The translations under genes were made by a program, and so were the position numbers. DNA of 35,402 nucleotides from assembly GCA_024277135.1 (NCBI GenBank), contig JAJRVV010000082.1, forward strand, positions 1 to 35,402, written 5' to 3'. This document shows, piece after piece, positions 1 through 8,000 of the stretch (position 1 is the first letter of the stretch; each line of letters begins with the position of its first letter). The notes under the pieces were generated by a model. The model worked only from the letters and a program-made list of their open reading frames with translations. It was not told where the DNA came from and made no database searches. This DNA is from Chloroflexota bacterium (lineage in GTDB: Bacteria > Chloroflexota > Anaerolineae > Promineifilales > Promineifilaceae).

Positions 1-1119
1 GTCATTCTCATCATCGTCATCATTGTTATTGCTATTGCTATCAGGGTCATCATCATTGTCATTGGCGTTGCCATTATCGTCGTTCGTGTTGCCATGATCG
101 GCATCATCATTGTCATTGACGTTGCCATTGTCATTGACGTTACCGTTGTCGTTGACGTTGCCATTGTCATTGACATTGCCGTTGTCATTGTCATCGCCGT
201 TGGTGTTGGCGTCGTTGTCATTGTCCATGTCATTGTCGGCCAGTTCAAGGCGCACGGCCGTTAACGAGCCATCTGCTTCCATAACCGCCCGCACTTCCAC
301 CATATCACCCACCACAATATCGTCCCGGATGTCTGTCTGGGCGACAATGGCGATTACTTGACCACTGATCGTCCAGGCGTCTCCCGTCATTTCTTCCACT
401 TGCCCGGTGAACCGGACTTCGTTGATCGCAGGCTCGATTTCGCGGGCGATGAGTGTGCCGTCAGTGGCCGTATAGGCATGTACTTTGACCAAGTCGCCAA
501 CGACCATCACCCCTTTGATTTGAGTGGTGGATGAAATAACGACAGTTTCAGCGCCAATTGTCCAACTATCAACCCCGATGAGTTCAACAATGCCCTGAAA
601 TTCAATTTCGCCCTGGTCGGGCTGATTGTTGTCATTGGCGTTGCTGTCATTCATGTTGTCATTGCCATTGCCGTTAACATTGGTATTGTCGTTAACATTG
701 CTATTGCTATTGCTATTGGTATTGGCATTGCTATTGGTGTTGGCATCATTGTCATTGCCCATGTTGTCATTGGCGTTGCCGGCCTGGGCAAACTGCACCC
801 GGCTGGCGGCAAAGACGCCGCCATTGCGCGCTACAGCCTGAATGGTAACGGCGTCGCCGATGGCCACGGCCGTTTCCCCTTGGGTCTGTTCTTCGATAAC
901 GACGGTACGGCCGTCCACTGTCCAGATGTTGCCGTTTACCGCCTCTACTTTGCCTTTGATTTCCGTTTCTACGACGGTTTCTACGCTGGCAACCGAGTCG
1001 CCGTCAGACACACTGGCGCTGTCAGCGCCGCTGCCGCTCGGTTCCACCGGGGCCGGGGAACATGCCGCCAACACAACCATGAACAAAACTACCAATACGA
1101 TCCATTTGTTTTTACGCAT
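1..1119 (-). CDS. DUF5666-domain lipoprotein, 3' end beyond window
   Basis: This gene is read leftwards and has no stop before base 1, so 373 codons are visible and the C-terminus is missing. The N-terminus is a lipoprotein signal: a basic start (MRKNKW), a hydrophobic core and the lipobox LAAC with Cys20, so the protein is probably anchored on the outer face of the membrane. Three DUF5666-like beta units follow (pattern: G-x-V-E-x-(5-8)-W-T-(V/I) ... V-G-D-x-V-x-V ... A). They are separated by Asn/Asp-rich linkers at about 615-765 and 1-235. Two ATGs are possible. GGAGAG directly abuts the upstream one (1125) but lies about 8 nt from ATG 1119, so I chose 1119. DUF5666 has no established reaction; an extracellular binding or structural role is inferred. 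Confidence 0.85.
   Translation of the reverse strand, partial: MRKNKWIVLVVLFMVVLAACSPAPVEPSGSGADSASVSDGDSVASVETVVETEIKGKVEAVNGNIWTVDGRTVVIEEQTQGETAVAIGDAVTIQAVARNGGVFAASRVQFAQAGNANDNMGNDNDANTNSNANTNSNSNSNVNDNTNVNGNGNDNMNDSNANDNNQPDQGEIEFQGIVELIGVDSWTIGAETVVISSTTQIKGVMVVGDLVKVHAYTATDGTLIAREIEPAINEVRFTGQVEEMTGDAWTISGQVIAIVAQTDIRDDIVVGDMVEVRAVMEADGSLTAVRLELADNDMDNDNDANTNGDDNDNGNVNDNGNVNDNGNVNDNGNVNDNDDADHGNTNDDNGNANDNDDDPDSNSNNNDDDDEND
121..192 (-). repeat. 18-bp tandem repeat encoding an Asn/Asp linker
   Basis: Four consecutive 18-bp units (121-138, 139-156, 157-174, 175-192) read on the minus strand as variants of the hexapeptide VNDNGN inside the DUF5666 lipoprotein. Differences between units are mostly synonymous. 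A looser Asn-rich stretch lies at 615-765 in the same gene. Confidence 0.85.
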
Positions 1120-1216
1120 TTTCATCTCTCCATAACTTGAATTTAACCGAATATCCGATTCATTGGTGTAGTCGCGGTACGGCCGTAAAAGTAACGGCCT
1201 ATTTCCAAATTCGACC

Positions 1217-1249
1217 AAAAAAGGCCGGAGGGTTTAATTCCTCCGGCCT
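1217..1249 (-). terminator. Rho-independent terminator of the cupin/methyltransferase operon
   Basis: A 10-bp stem (1222-1231 with 1240-1249) and an 8-nt loop are followed on the minus strand by six T (1217-1222). It lies just past the stop codon of the methyltransferase gene at 1267. Confidence 0.85.
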
Positions 1250-1266
1250 CATCACTCTGACCCTTT

Positions 1267-2049
1267 TTATTTTTGCCGCCAATATTTTCGCTTGACGCCA
1301 TCGCCCGGCTCTTCAAACCTGGCCCAGCGGCAGCCCTGCTGCACTAAAAAATCGTGATGGCCTTCGTCGTTATCATTGTTGCCGGGGCAAAGGATAACCC
1401 AGCCGCCAGGACGGGTCACGCGCATTAGTTCTGCCCATTCAGCTTCCGGGTTGTCGCCGAAAACATGGCCGCCCATCACGATGTGGGCGAAGTTGTTGGG
1501 GAAGGGAATGTCGGTGATGAGGCCGTCTACTGGAAAAAGATTGGTCGCGTTCAGCCGCCGCGCCTTCTCTTTCAGGTAAAGGCGCAAATTGGCGACCGGC
1601 TCAACGGCGACCACGGTTTGAGCGGCATCGGTCACGGCGAAGGCCAGCCGTCCGGTACCGCTGCCGATGTCCAGGACAATTTTGCCGGTGAAGTCGGTCA
1701 GATTGGTCAATTCGGCCGAATCCCAGCCGAGAAAGGGTTGGGCGTCGTAAACGGCCGGATCGAGAGCGTAGGTGAGCAAATCGTTAATGGATTGGAGGAC
1801 GGCCGTTTCTGCCAGCCTGACCTGTTCCGGTGAGGTTTCAGCCTGTGCCTGCGCCATTACCCGATCCAGCCAGCCGCCAATCTCCGGGCATTTGTGGCGC
1901 ATAAACCAGGCGACGGTCGGATTAGCCCGTAACGCCACCGCCAACTCCGGTTCTGGCAGCCAGCCGGGGAACCAGCTTAGCTGTATCCGTTCCAGCAAGA
2001 GCATGGCATTGAAAGAAAGAGAGCGTGTCTCAATCCAATTGACCGGCAT
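1267..2049 (-). CDS. Class I SAM-dependent methyltransferase (260 aa)
   Basis: The second half contains a Rossmann-type methyltransferase fold: motif I VLDIGSGTGRLAF, an acidic strand ending VVAVEP, a motif near PVDGLITDIPFP, and a late strand V-T-R-P-G-G-W-V-I-L. This order matches Methyltransf_11/25-type enzymes. The first ~110 residues are mostly helical and contain no motif I recognise. ATG 2049 starts one base after the stop of the upstream RlmD-like gene (TAATATG), which suggests translational coupling; an AAGA stretch is the only nearby Shine-Dalgarno-like sequence. A longer reading would begin inside the upstream gene and is unlikely. The substrate cannot be told from sequence. It is the last gene of the operon and ends before a strong terminator. 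Confidence 0.85.
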   Translation of the reverse strand: MPVNWIETRSLSFNAMLLLERIQLSWFPGWLPEPELAVALRANPTVAWFMRHKCPEIGGWLDRVMAQAQAETSPEQVRLAETAVLQSINDLLTYALDPAVYDAQPFLGWDSAELTNLTDFTGKIVLDIGSGTGRLAFAVTDAAQTVVAVEPVANLRLYLKEKARRLNATNLFPVDGLITDIPFPNNFAHIVMGGHVFGDNPEAEWAELMRVTRPGGWVILCPGNNDNDEGHHDFLVQQGCRWARFEEPGDGVKRKYWRQK

Positions 2050-2050
2050 A

Positions 2051-3283
2051 TTATCTTCTTTTTCGCCTCCATTTGGTGACGAGATTAATCTGGAAGGTTT
2101 GCGGAGCCATATCCACCGGCTGCACCTCTTCCAGCCAATAACCATAGCTGCGCAGCCGCTTGCTGTCCCGCGCCAGGGTAGCCACATCGGCGCCGACATA
2201 GATGAGCCGGGGCACGGCCGTCTGCCGCAGCGCTTTCAACGCTTGATTAGACAGACCGCTGGCCGGTGGATTCAGCGCCACCACGTCGTATGTGTCGTTT
2301 AGTAAGGGCAAAATCTCTTCCACTTTGCCTTGATACAGGGTGACGTTATCGAATTCATCCAGATTGACGGCCGTATCCGCCACCGCATCCAGGTTCATCT
2401 CCACCGCCGTCACCTGCGCCGCCTGTTCCGCCAAAAACGCCGTCAACATGCCCACGCCGCTGTACAGTTCCAACACCGATTCGGAACCGGACAAATCGGC
2501 GTAAGCCAGCGCCGCGTCTGCCAACGGCCCGGCCATCAAGGGGCTGGGCTGGAAGAAACAACCGGGCGATACGCGAAAATCACGGCCGTTGACCCGCTTG
2601 ACCACAAACCTGTCGCCGACCAGATTGGCGGCGGTGCGGTTAGGCATGACGATGGAGACAGACACCGGGAAATCCGCTTCTAGCTGCGGCGGCTCCACGT
2701 CATCCACTTCCAAAGCGGCTAACAGCGCCTCGTCATCCCCCAGGCGCAGGGTGAGTTTGCGCAGCCCGGGCAGTTCCAGGTCGAAATCGTGCCACAATGC
2801 CAGCAGGCGGGGGTGCAGGATGGGGCAGGTGGTGATGGAGATGACTCGCCGCTGGCCGGGCGACCAAAAGCCCAATCCGCCGTCAGCCACGGGGCTAAGT
2901 TCGACATCGTGCCGGTATTCCCAAGGGGCGGGATGGGGGATGGGCGGTTTGATGGCTGCGTTTTTGATGCCGCCGATGCGGTGTAACTGGTCGCGGATGA
3001 CGGCCGTCTTGGCCGCCAATTGGGCTTCATAGCGCATGTGCTGGAAATGGCAGCCGCCGCAGTCGCCAAAGTGGGAGCAGCGGGGCAGCGCCCGGTCGGG
3101 GGAGGGCTTGAGGATTTCGATGAGTTGGGCGCGGCCGTAACTCCGCTTTTCCGCCGTCAACCGCACCCGCGCTTTTTCGCCGGGGATGGCAAAGGGGACG
3201 AAAATCGGTCGTCCCTGCTTGTCTCGCCCCACCGCCGCGCCGCCGTGCGCCATATCCGTTAAATCCAAAATGAGTTCACGCAT
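2051..3283 (-). CDS. RlmD/TrmA-family RNA methyltransferase homologue lacking catalytic Cys and Glu
   Basis: The 410-residue protein matches the RumA/RlmD layout: N-terminal TRAM-like beta domain (1-60), iron-sulfur cysteines C69, C75, C78 (in DCGGC) and C153, then a SAM-binding domain with ELYSGVGMLTAFLA. In the family, which makes 5-methyluridine in rRNA or tRNA, the nucleophile lies in SCNPATLARD and the base in a conserved H-x-E motif near the end. Here the first motif reads GADVATLARD, with Ala365 at the Cys position, and DMAPQTFQIN places Asn400 at the Glu position. The usual DPPR is ALNPPASG. The fold, cluster and SAM site therefore appear kept while the uridine chemistry should be lost. 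It could be an RNA-binding pseudoenzyme or have a different target. No clear Shine-Dalgarno precedes ATG 3283. Confidence 0.85.
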   Translation of the reverse strand: MRELILDLTDMAHGGAAVGRDKQGRPIFVPFAIPGEKARVRLTAEKRSYGRAQLIEILKPSPDRALPRCSHFGDCGGCHFQHMRYEAQLAAKTAVIRDQLHRIGGIKNAAIKPPIPHPAPWEYRHDVELSPVADGGLGFWSPGQRRVISITTCPILHPRLLALWHDFDLELPGLRKLTLRLGDDEALLAALEVDDVEPPQLEADFPVSVSIVMPNRTAANLVGDRFVVKRVNGRDFRVSPGCFFQPSPLMAGPLADAALAYADLSGSESVLELYSGVGMLTAFLAEQAAQVTAVEMNLDAVADTAVNLDEFDNVTLYQGKVEEILPLLNDTYDVVALNPPASGLSNQALKALRQTAVPRLIYVGADVATLARDSKRLRSYGYWLEEVQPVDMAPQTFQINLVTKWRRKRR

Positions 3284-3294
3284 GATTTAATGAC

Positions 3295-3327
3295 TCAATC
3301 CAAAATCAAAAATCCCAAATCCCAAAA
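3295..3327. repeat. CAAAATCC-type simple repeat between two genes
   Basis: The 44-bp spacer between the CPBP gene and the RlmD-like gene is almost entirely degenerate copies of (C)CAAAATC / CCCAAATC. The same sequence type recurs at 10762-10815 and inside genes at 12245-12275 and 14228-14259. Confidence 0.75.
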
Positions 3328-3963
3328 TCACAACTGTCCCAGGGCGATGAGTTTGGTGAAAGTGGCGATGAACCAATGAATCAGCCAGGGATAAACGAAG
3401 GATTTGGACTTCCAGGCCACAAAGCCAAAGCCGATGCCGCCGAAAATGGCGCTGAGCGTCTCCACTTCCGGTTTGCCCAGGTGCATGAAGGCGAAAGGGA
3501 TGGCCTGGATGAGGATGGCCGGGCCGGGGCCAAGAATCCGCGCCAGGGCAAAGAGCAGGAAGCCGCGCCACATAAATTCCCAGCCGAATAAATCTACGCC
3601 GGTGAACCAGATGTTTTTGAGCAACTCTTGATCGCTGCGGGCTTCATAGTATTGCTGCATCGAGGGGGTACGGGCCACAAACCAGAGGATGACGGCCATG
3701 CCCAGAACGGCAACGGCCGTCCACGCCAGCCCAACTTTCCAATTGCCCCACTGCCAGCCGTAGTCAGACGGCCGTTCCCGGAACAGCAGCAAAATCACCA
3801 ACATGGGGATGATGAAATAGTAAATCATCCGGTCATATTCCTTCACGCCGGTGAAGCGGTGGTTATAACGATCAAGCATGGGGATGATGGTGGACATAAT
3901 GACGAGAAAGGTCAGCCGTAGATCAAACGGGATACCGCTAATGATAATAGTGCGGTTTTTCAT
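3328..3963 (-). CDS. CPBP (CAAX-protease-like) family membrane protein
   Basis: The 211-residue protein has about six hydrophobic helices. The C-terminal half shows the CPBP order of motifs: G-W-E-F-M-W-R-G (motif 1, normally EExxxR, here with Trp in place of the first Glu), F-A-F-M-H-L-G (motif 2, FxxxH), and a late Trp-Leu-Ile-His helix (motif 3). Family members are intramembrane glutamic peptidases involved in prenyl-protein or bacteriocin-related processing, but many bacterial ones are uncharacterised. The altered motif 1 makes activity uncertain. The start codon overlaps the stop of the cupin gene as ATGA (3960-3963), so the two are translationally coupled. The C-terminus runs directly into the CAAAATCC repeat. 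Confidence 0.8.
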   Translation of the reverse strand: MKNRTIIISGIPFDLRLTFLVIMSTIIPMLDRYNHRFTGVKEYDRMIYYFIIPMLVILLLFRERPSDYGWQWGNWKVGLAWTAVAVLGMAVILWFVARTPSMQQYYEARSDQELLKNIWFTGVDLFGWEFMWRGFLLFALARILGPGPAILIQAIPFAFMHLGKPEVETLSAIFGGIGFGFVAWKSKSFVYPWLIHWFIATFTKLIALGQL

Positions 3964-4280
3964 GGCGCGGGGGCGATGCCTACCAACAAGGTCAAACGGC
4001 CGCCCCCCTCATTAGCCACCCCATGTGCCACCCCCGCCGCCGCCCAGACCACTTCGCCGGATACGGCCGTCACCCGCTCCTCACCCAGCCAGAAATTACC
4101 CACGCCTTCCACCACAAAATAAAACTTATCCTGATCCGCATGATCATGCGGCTTTTGCGCCTGTCCCGGCTCCAGACAATTCAGGCCCAGTAGCAGCGCA
4201 TCGCTGCGAAACAACGTCGTTTTGTAAAATTTCTCCGCCTTAACCCCAATGTACTCATCAATCCGTTTCACCCAATCCAT
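3960..4280 (-). CDS. Small cupin-domain protein (106 aa)
   Basis: This is a single-domain beta-barrel cupin with motif 1 P-H-D-H-A-D-Q-D-K-F-Y-F-V-V-E-G and a second motif ending in a conserved His (A-G-V-A-H-G-V). The spaced histidines imply a bound metal. Small cupins of this sort are oxygenases, isomerases or sensors, so no reaction can be assigned. I chose ATG 4280 because GAGG lies 6 nt upstream; two earlier ATGs overlap that ribosome site. It is the first gene of the operon running to 1267. A 7-bp inverted repeat lies about 30 nt before the start. Confidence 0.8.
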   Translation of the reverse strand: MDWVKRIDEYIGVKAEKFYKTTLFRSDALLLGLNCLEPGQAQKPHDHADQDKFYFVVEGVGNFWLGEERVTAVSGEVVWAAAGVAHGVANEGGGRLTLLVGIAPAP

Positions 4281-4311
4281 CAAACACCTCATCATATTTT
4301 AACTGGATTCC

Positions 4312-4329
4312 AACCTGCGCAGGCAGGTT
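4312..4329. promoter_or_regulatory. Inverted repeat upstream of the cupin gene
   Basis: AACCTGC-GCAG-GCAGGTT is a perfect 7-bp stem with a 4-nt loop in the presumed 5' region of the cupin operon. It could be an operator or a leader hairpin; nothing distinguishes these. Confidence 0.35.
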
Positions 4330-4368
4330 TCGCAATTGTTGCCGCAAATTTATTCGCCGGATTATAAC

Positions 4369-4406
4369 AAAAAACCGCGCCCGCTTCTCAGCCGGGCGCG
4401 TTTTTT
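4369..4406. terminator. Bidirectional-looking terminator hairpin
   Basis: An 8-bp GC stem (4376-4383 with 4393-4400) is flanked by an A-run on the left and six T on the right, so it resembles an intrinsic terminator on either strand. It lies just beyond the stop of the SWIM gene (4439) and most likely ends that minus-strand transcript before the cupin operon. Confidence 0.75.
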
Positions 4407-4438
4407 AAGCCAGGTTCAGCCGAAATGTGGTTACTGGT

Positions 4439-4678
4439 TCAGCCTAGTTCAACCATTTCGGACAAAATGCGTTCTATCGCCATCGTATGGCTGCATCTGC
4501 CCCGCGTACCAAAAAAGCCACAGTCACAACTCCACGTCCCCGCATCATAACCAATCACATGCGGCGCTTCATTGTTGTCGCCTTGAATTTGAGCGCGAAA
4601 CGAATGAAACTGAATCCGGTTCCGCTCTTCAGCGTACATTTTCGCTTTTTCAATTTTGCTGATCATTCCATAATCCAT
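4439..4678 (-). CDS. SWIM zinc-finger protein (79 aa)
   Basis: The C-terminal half carries the SWIM signature C-x-C-x(8)-C-x-H: C51, C53, C62 and H64 in CDCGFFGTRGRCSH. SWIM modules bind zinc and mediate DNA or protein contacts. This protein is little more than the module plus an N-terminal helix of about 35 residues. A GAGGAG sequence lies 10-11 nt before ATG 4678. A consensus-like promoter (4817-4844) and a terminator-like hairpin (4730-4756) precede it, so expression may be set by attenuation. Function is unknown beyond nucleic-acid or protein binding inferred from the motif. Confidence 0.75.
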   Translation of the reverse strand: MDYGMISKIEKAKMYAEERNRIQFHSFRAQIQGDNNEAPHVIGYDAGTWSCDCGFFGTRGRCSHTMAIERILSEMVELG

Positions 4679-4729
4679 AATTTTTCACTCTCCTCTGCAA
4701 GAAAATGACTTCTCCTGGCGTAAAGCAAC

Positions 4730-4756
4730 AAAAAACGCACGCGGCTTCGCGTGCGT
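4730..4756 (-). terminator. Leader terminator or attenuator upstream of the SWIM gene
   Basis: A 9-bp perfect stem (4735-4743 with 4748-4756) with a GCTT loop is followed on the minus strand by six T. It lies between the promoter at 4817-4844 and the SWIM start codon, about 50 nt before that gene, so it would either end a short RNA or act as an attenuator. Confidence 0.7.
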
Positions 4757-4810
4757 TCAGGTCAAATTTATCGGCGCAAATTTGCGTGCTATGGGCGTTT
4801 TCAAGCTCAT
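4730..4810 (-). ncRNA. Possible ~80-nt small RNA or attenuated leader
   Basis: Transcription from the promoter at 4817-4844 and termination at 4730-4756 would give an RNA of about 80 nt. It contains a second self-complementary run around GCAAATTTGC. No known family is recognised; it may simply be the leader of the SWIM gene. Confidence 0.3.
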
Positions 4811-4816
4811 GATAAA

Positions 4817-4844
4817 AGTATAGCGGACAACTATTTCCTGTCAA
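4817..4844 (-). promoter_or_regulatory. Sigma-70-type promoter for the SWIM gene or small RNA
   Basis: On the minus strand TTGACA (4839-4844), a 16-bp spacer and TATACT (4817-4822). The match to the vegetative consensus is one of the best in the window. Confidence 0.7.
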
Positions 4845-4893
4845 TCGGTGAAAGCGACGAATCGCCTATGAATTGGCTGAACATGACCAATGG

Positions 4894-5004
4894 CCTAGCC
4901 GCCTGTCGGAAAAGCAACTGTAGTCGCGGTTTCTTACCGCGTTCCCAGAGGCGAGGTAAGGATACCTTGGCTGCAAAATGAGGTCCTCCGACAAACTGCT
5001 AGCC
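4894..5004. mobile_element. Short element with inverted ends (MITE-like)
   Basis: The left end CCTAGCCGCCTGTCGGA (4894-4910) is matched in inverted form on the right (4984-5004), which reads on the minus strand GGCTAGCAGTTTGTCGGAGGA. Similar ends occur at 35263-35280 and 35392-35402. The interior carries palindromic runs around TCGCGG/CCGCG and no ORF. The right end overlaps the last codons of the histidine kinase. Confidence 0.45.
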
Positions 5005-8000
5005 GCCGACTTGTGGGATAGCAAAGGCGAAGGTTGTCCCCTTGCCCAATTCGCTTTCCACCCAGATACGGCCGCCGTGCAGTTCCACAATCCCCTTGGT
5101 GATGGACAGCCCCAGGCCGGTGCCAGACGCTTTGCGAATGTTGGGATCGTCGGCGCGGAAGAATTTGGTGAACAACTTTTGCTGGTCTTCCTCAGAAATG
5201 CCGTACCCTTGATCTTTAACGGAACAAACCACCATCGCGGTCGGGGAACGGCCGTCCGCCATCACCATCTCCTCCACCCGCAATCGAATGTGTACTTCCG
5301 TATCCGGCGGCGAATATTTGCAGGCGTTGCTGACCAGATTGGTCAACACCTGCACCAGCCGTCCCTTGTCCCCCATCACCATCGGCAAATCGGCCGGCAA
5401 ATCAAGCTGCAACTCAATGTTCTTATTGTCGGCCGGCCCCCGCACCACCTGAAGCGTCTCGCTGACGATGTTGGTGAACGGCGTCGGCGCCGATTCCATG
5501 TGCAAACGGCCGGTTTCAATGCGGGAAATATCCGTCAAGTCCCGAATTTGCTGGCTCATCCGGGCGATGTTGGCCGAAATTGTCTCCAGGAACTTCTGCT
5601 GTTGGTCGCTCAATTCCCCCGTCATGCCCGACAACATCAAATCGGTATAGCCGCGCATGGAGGTCATTGGCGTCTTCAATTCATGCGACACCATCGAGAC
5701 AAATTCCGACTTGGCTAGATTGGCTTCGTTCACCTGCTCATACAAAAGGGCGTTGGCTATGGCGACGGCCGCATGGTTTGTCACCCGAATCGCCATCTCC
5801 ACCATTTGCGATTCAAACGCATCAAACTGGTCGCTCTCCACCGCAATGGCGCCAATGACATTTTGCTTGTGAATGATGGGCAGCGTCATTTGCGAATGGG
5901 TGCTATACGCCGCCGCCACATAATCCGGCTCTTCATGCACATTGCCCGAAACATGGGGCTTGCCATCCGCCAGCGTGTTGGCGATGATGCCCTCGGTCAG
6001 GAACACATCCTCCGATTTTCCAGCAAATGCGTCATCATAGCCCCGCGTCGCGCCAAACCGAATCTGCCCTTCTTCGTCCAGCAAAGCGATAGATCCGGCC
6101 GTCCCCCGGCATAGCTGCAGCACCCGATCCAATGTCAGGTTCACCACCGGCTCCAGCCGCAGCGTGGTGTTCAAATCCCGGTCTAATTGTTGCAGCATGA
6201 ACAATTCGTTGACGCGCTCTTGCAGCGCCTCGTCTGTTTGCGCCAGCAGCCGGGCGTTTTCCAACGCCACCACTGCTTGCCCGGCAAATGCGGTCAGCAA
6301 TGTTTGGTCTTCTGCCAAAAAGGGTGCGCCGTTTCGTTTGTTGATGACCTGCACCACGCCCAAAACGGTATTTTGCCGCAGCAGCGGCACCGTCAGGCTG
6401 GCCTGGGTCTGGAATTCTGACGCCTGATCAACCTGGGGGAACCAGCGTTCATCCTCTTGCACGTTGTTGACGATGATGGGCCGGCCCGTTTGGGCGGCCG
6501 TTCCCGCCAAACCGGTTCCCACAGGCAATCGCGTCCCCAACAAATTGGCGCTGGCCGGGCCGCGCACCACGCGAAATTCCAATTCGCCGGTATCTTCGAT
6601 CATGAGCATGAAAGTACCGGCTTCGGTGTCCAGCAGTTCCATAGCGCTGTCCAGGATAAGAGCCAGCAGCGGCTCCAGTTCGATGGTGGAAGTGAGGGAG
6701 TAGGTGATCTGGTTGATGGTTTCCAGCTGGCGGGCGCGGATTTCCAGTTGGCGGCGGGTTTGCAGCCGATCCAGGGCCACGGCCGCGCGGTCGGCAAACA
6801 TGGCGAACATCTGCTCTTCCCGCCGCCGCAAATTGTGGCTGGGTTGATGATAGCAGGTCTGGATGGCTCCCAACGTATCGGCTCCGGCATTGAGCGGCAC
6901 CCCAATCCAGAAACGGCCGTCTTCCAGTTCGGTCGTAATCGCTTGTCCCGTCTCGACAATTTGTCGGATGCGCGCATCTTCCACCAACTGATCCGACCCT
7001 TCACGCGCAAAAATTCGGTCGCCATCCATTACGTAGAACATGGTGTACAGCCGTTTGTTAGCCGGGTCACGCCAATAAACAAACAAATTATCAATACCTA
7101 GCAGCCGCTCATAATTGGTATAAACCAGTTCCAGTAAAGCATCCTGATCAATGGTAAAGTTGAGATATTGGGCGAACTGGCTGAGTAAATTGAGTTCGGC
7201 CACCCGCTGCTCTAACCGGTTGATGACGTTAGCCCGTTCCAGGCCAATCAGGGATTGGTCGGCCAGCGCGCTGAGAAAGGTGAGTTCGGCTCTGGAATAA
7301 CGTTGATTCCCCTCTTTGGGCGAGAGCGCCAGCCAACCTAAGAGTTCCTGAGTTCCCCGCATGGGCACCAACACGGCCGATTGTAAGGCTCGCACCGTCT
7401 CCCGGTTTTGCACAAAAACATCCGGCCAGGCTCGATCTTCCACCAGATCAACTACATCATGATGTTCCTGCATGTAGGCAACCAGCGGCGAATTGAACGG
7501 GAGCAGGGTATCGTTGCTGTTGTCATAGCTGCTGAACCCGCCCAGGCTGTGATCGGGCAGGTAAAGATAAGGGGTGGCTTCGGGCACGGCCGTCTGCACC
7601 GTACTCATCATCACGCCCGCCACCTCATTCACGTCAACGGCCATCGTCAAAGCCCGGTTATACTCTCGCAGCAATTTGTCAAATTCTACCGGCTGGCGGA
7701 ACAGATATTGATCCAACCCCGTCTGTACCCGGCCGCGTAACGGCTCAAAAACCGCCACTGCCAGGACGATGAGAATCGTAAGAACCAGCGGGTTTTCCAA
7801 GCCCACCAACGGCTCCAGGAAGGCGGCCAGACTCGTCACCAGCAGCGCCAGCGCGCCAATGAGCAAGGCATAGGTCAGACCGCGCCGCAGCGCGATGGAT
7901 GTGTCCAGCAAACGATAGCGAATGATGATGTAGCCGATAGCCAGCGGATAAATAACCAGCGGCGGGATCGCCATCTCCAGGGTGAGCCACTGCACGATAG

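Noticed and set aside
121-192. Possible CRISPR-like periodic repeats here and at 29202-29269
   Set aside because: Units are contiguous tandem copies (18 bp and 12 bp) without unique spacers, and no cas genes are present.
110-361. Plus-strand ORF of repeated Leu-Ser-Leu-Pro-type peptides (and similar frames at 626-1140)
   Set aside because: It is the complement of the Asn/Asp linker of the minus-strand DUF5666 lipoprotein, which has a signal peptide, a ribosome site and domain structure.
2050-2199. N-terminal extension of the methyltransferase at 1267-2049
   Set aside because: It would lie wholly within the RlmD-like gene in another frame; ATG 2049 directly after that gene's stop is more natural.
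4650-4844. Minus-strand 64-residue ORF across the SWIM gene leader
   Set aside because: It runs through the promoter and the terminator hairpin, overlaps the SWIM gene start and shows no protein features apart from a few Cys.
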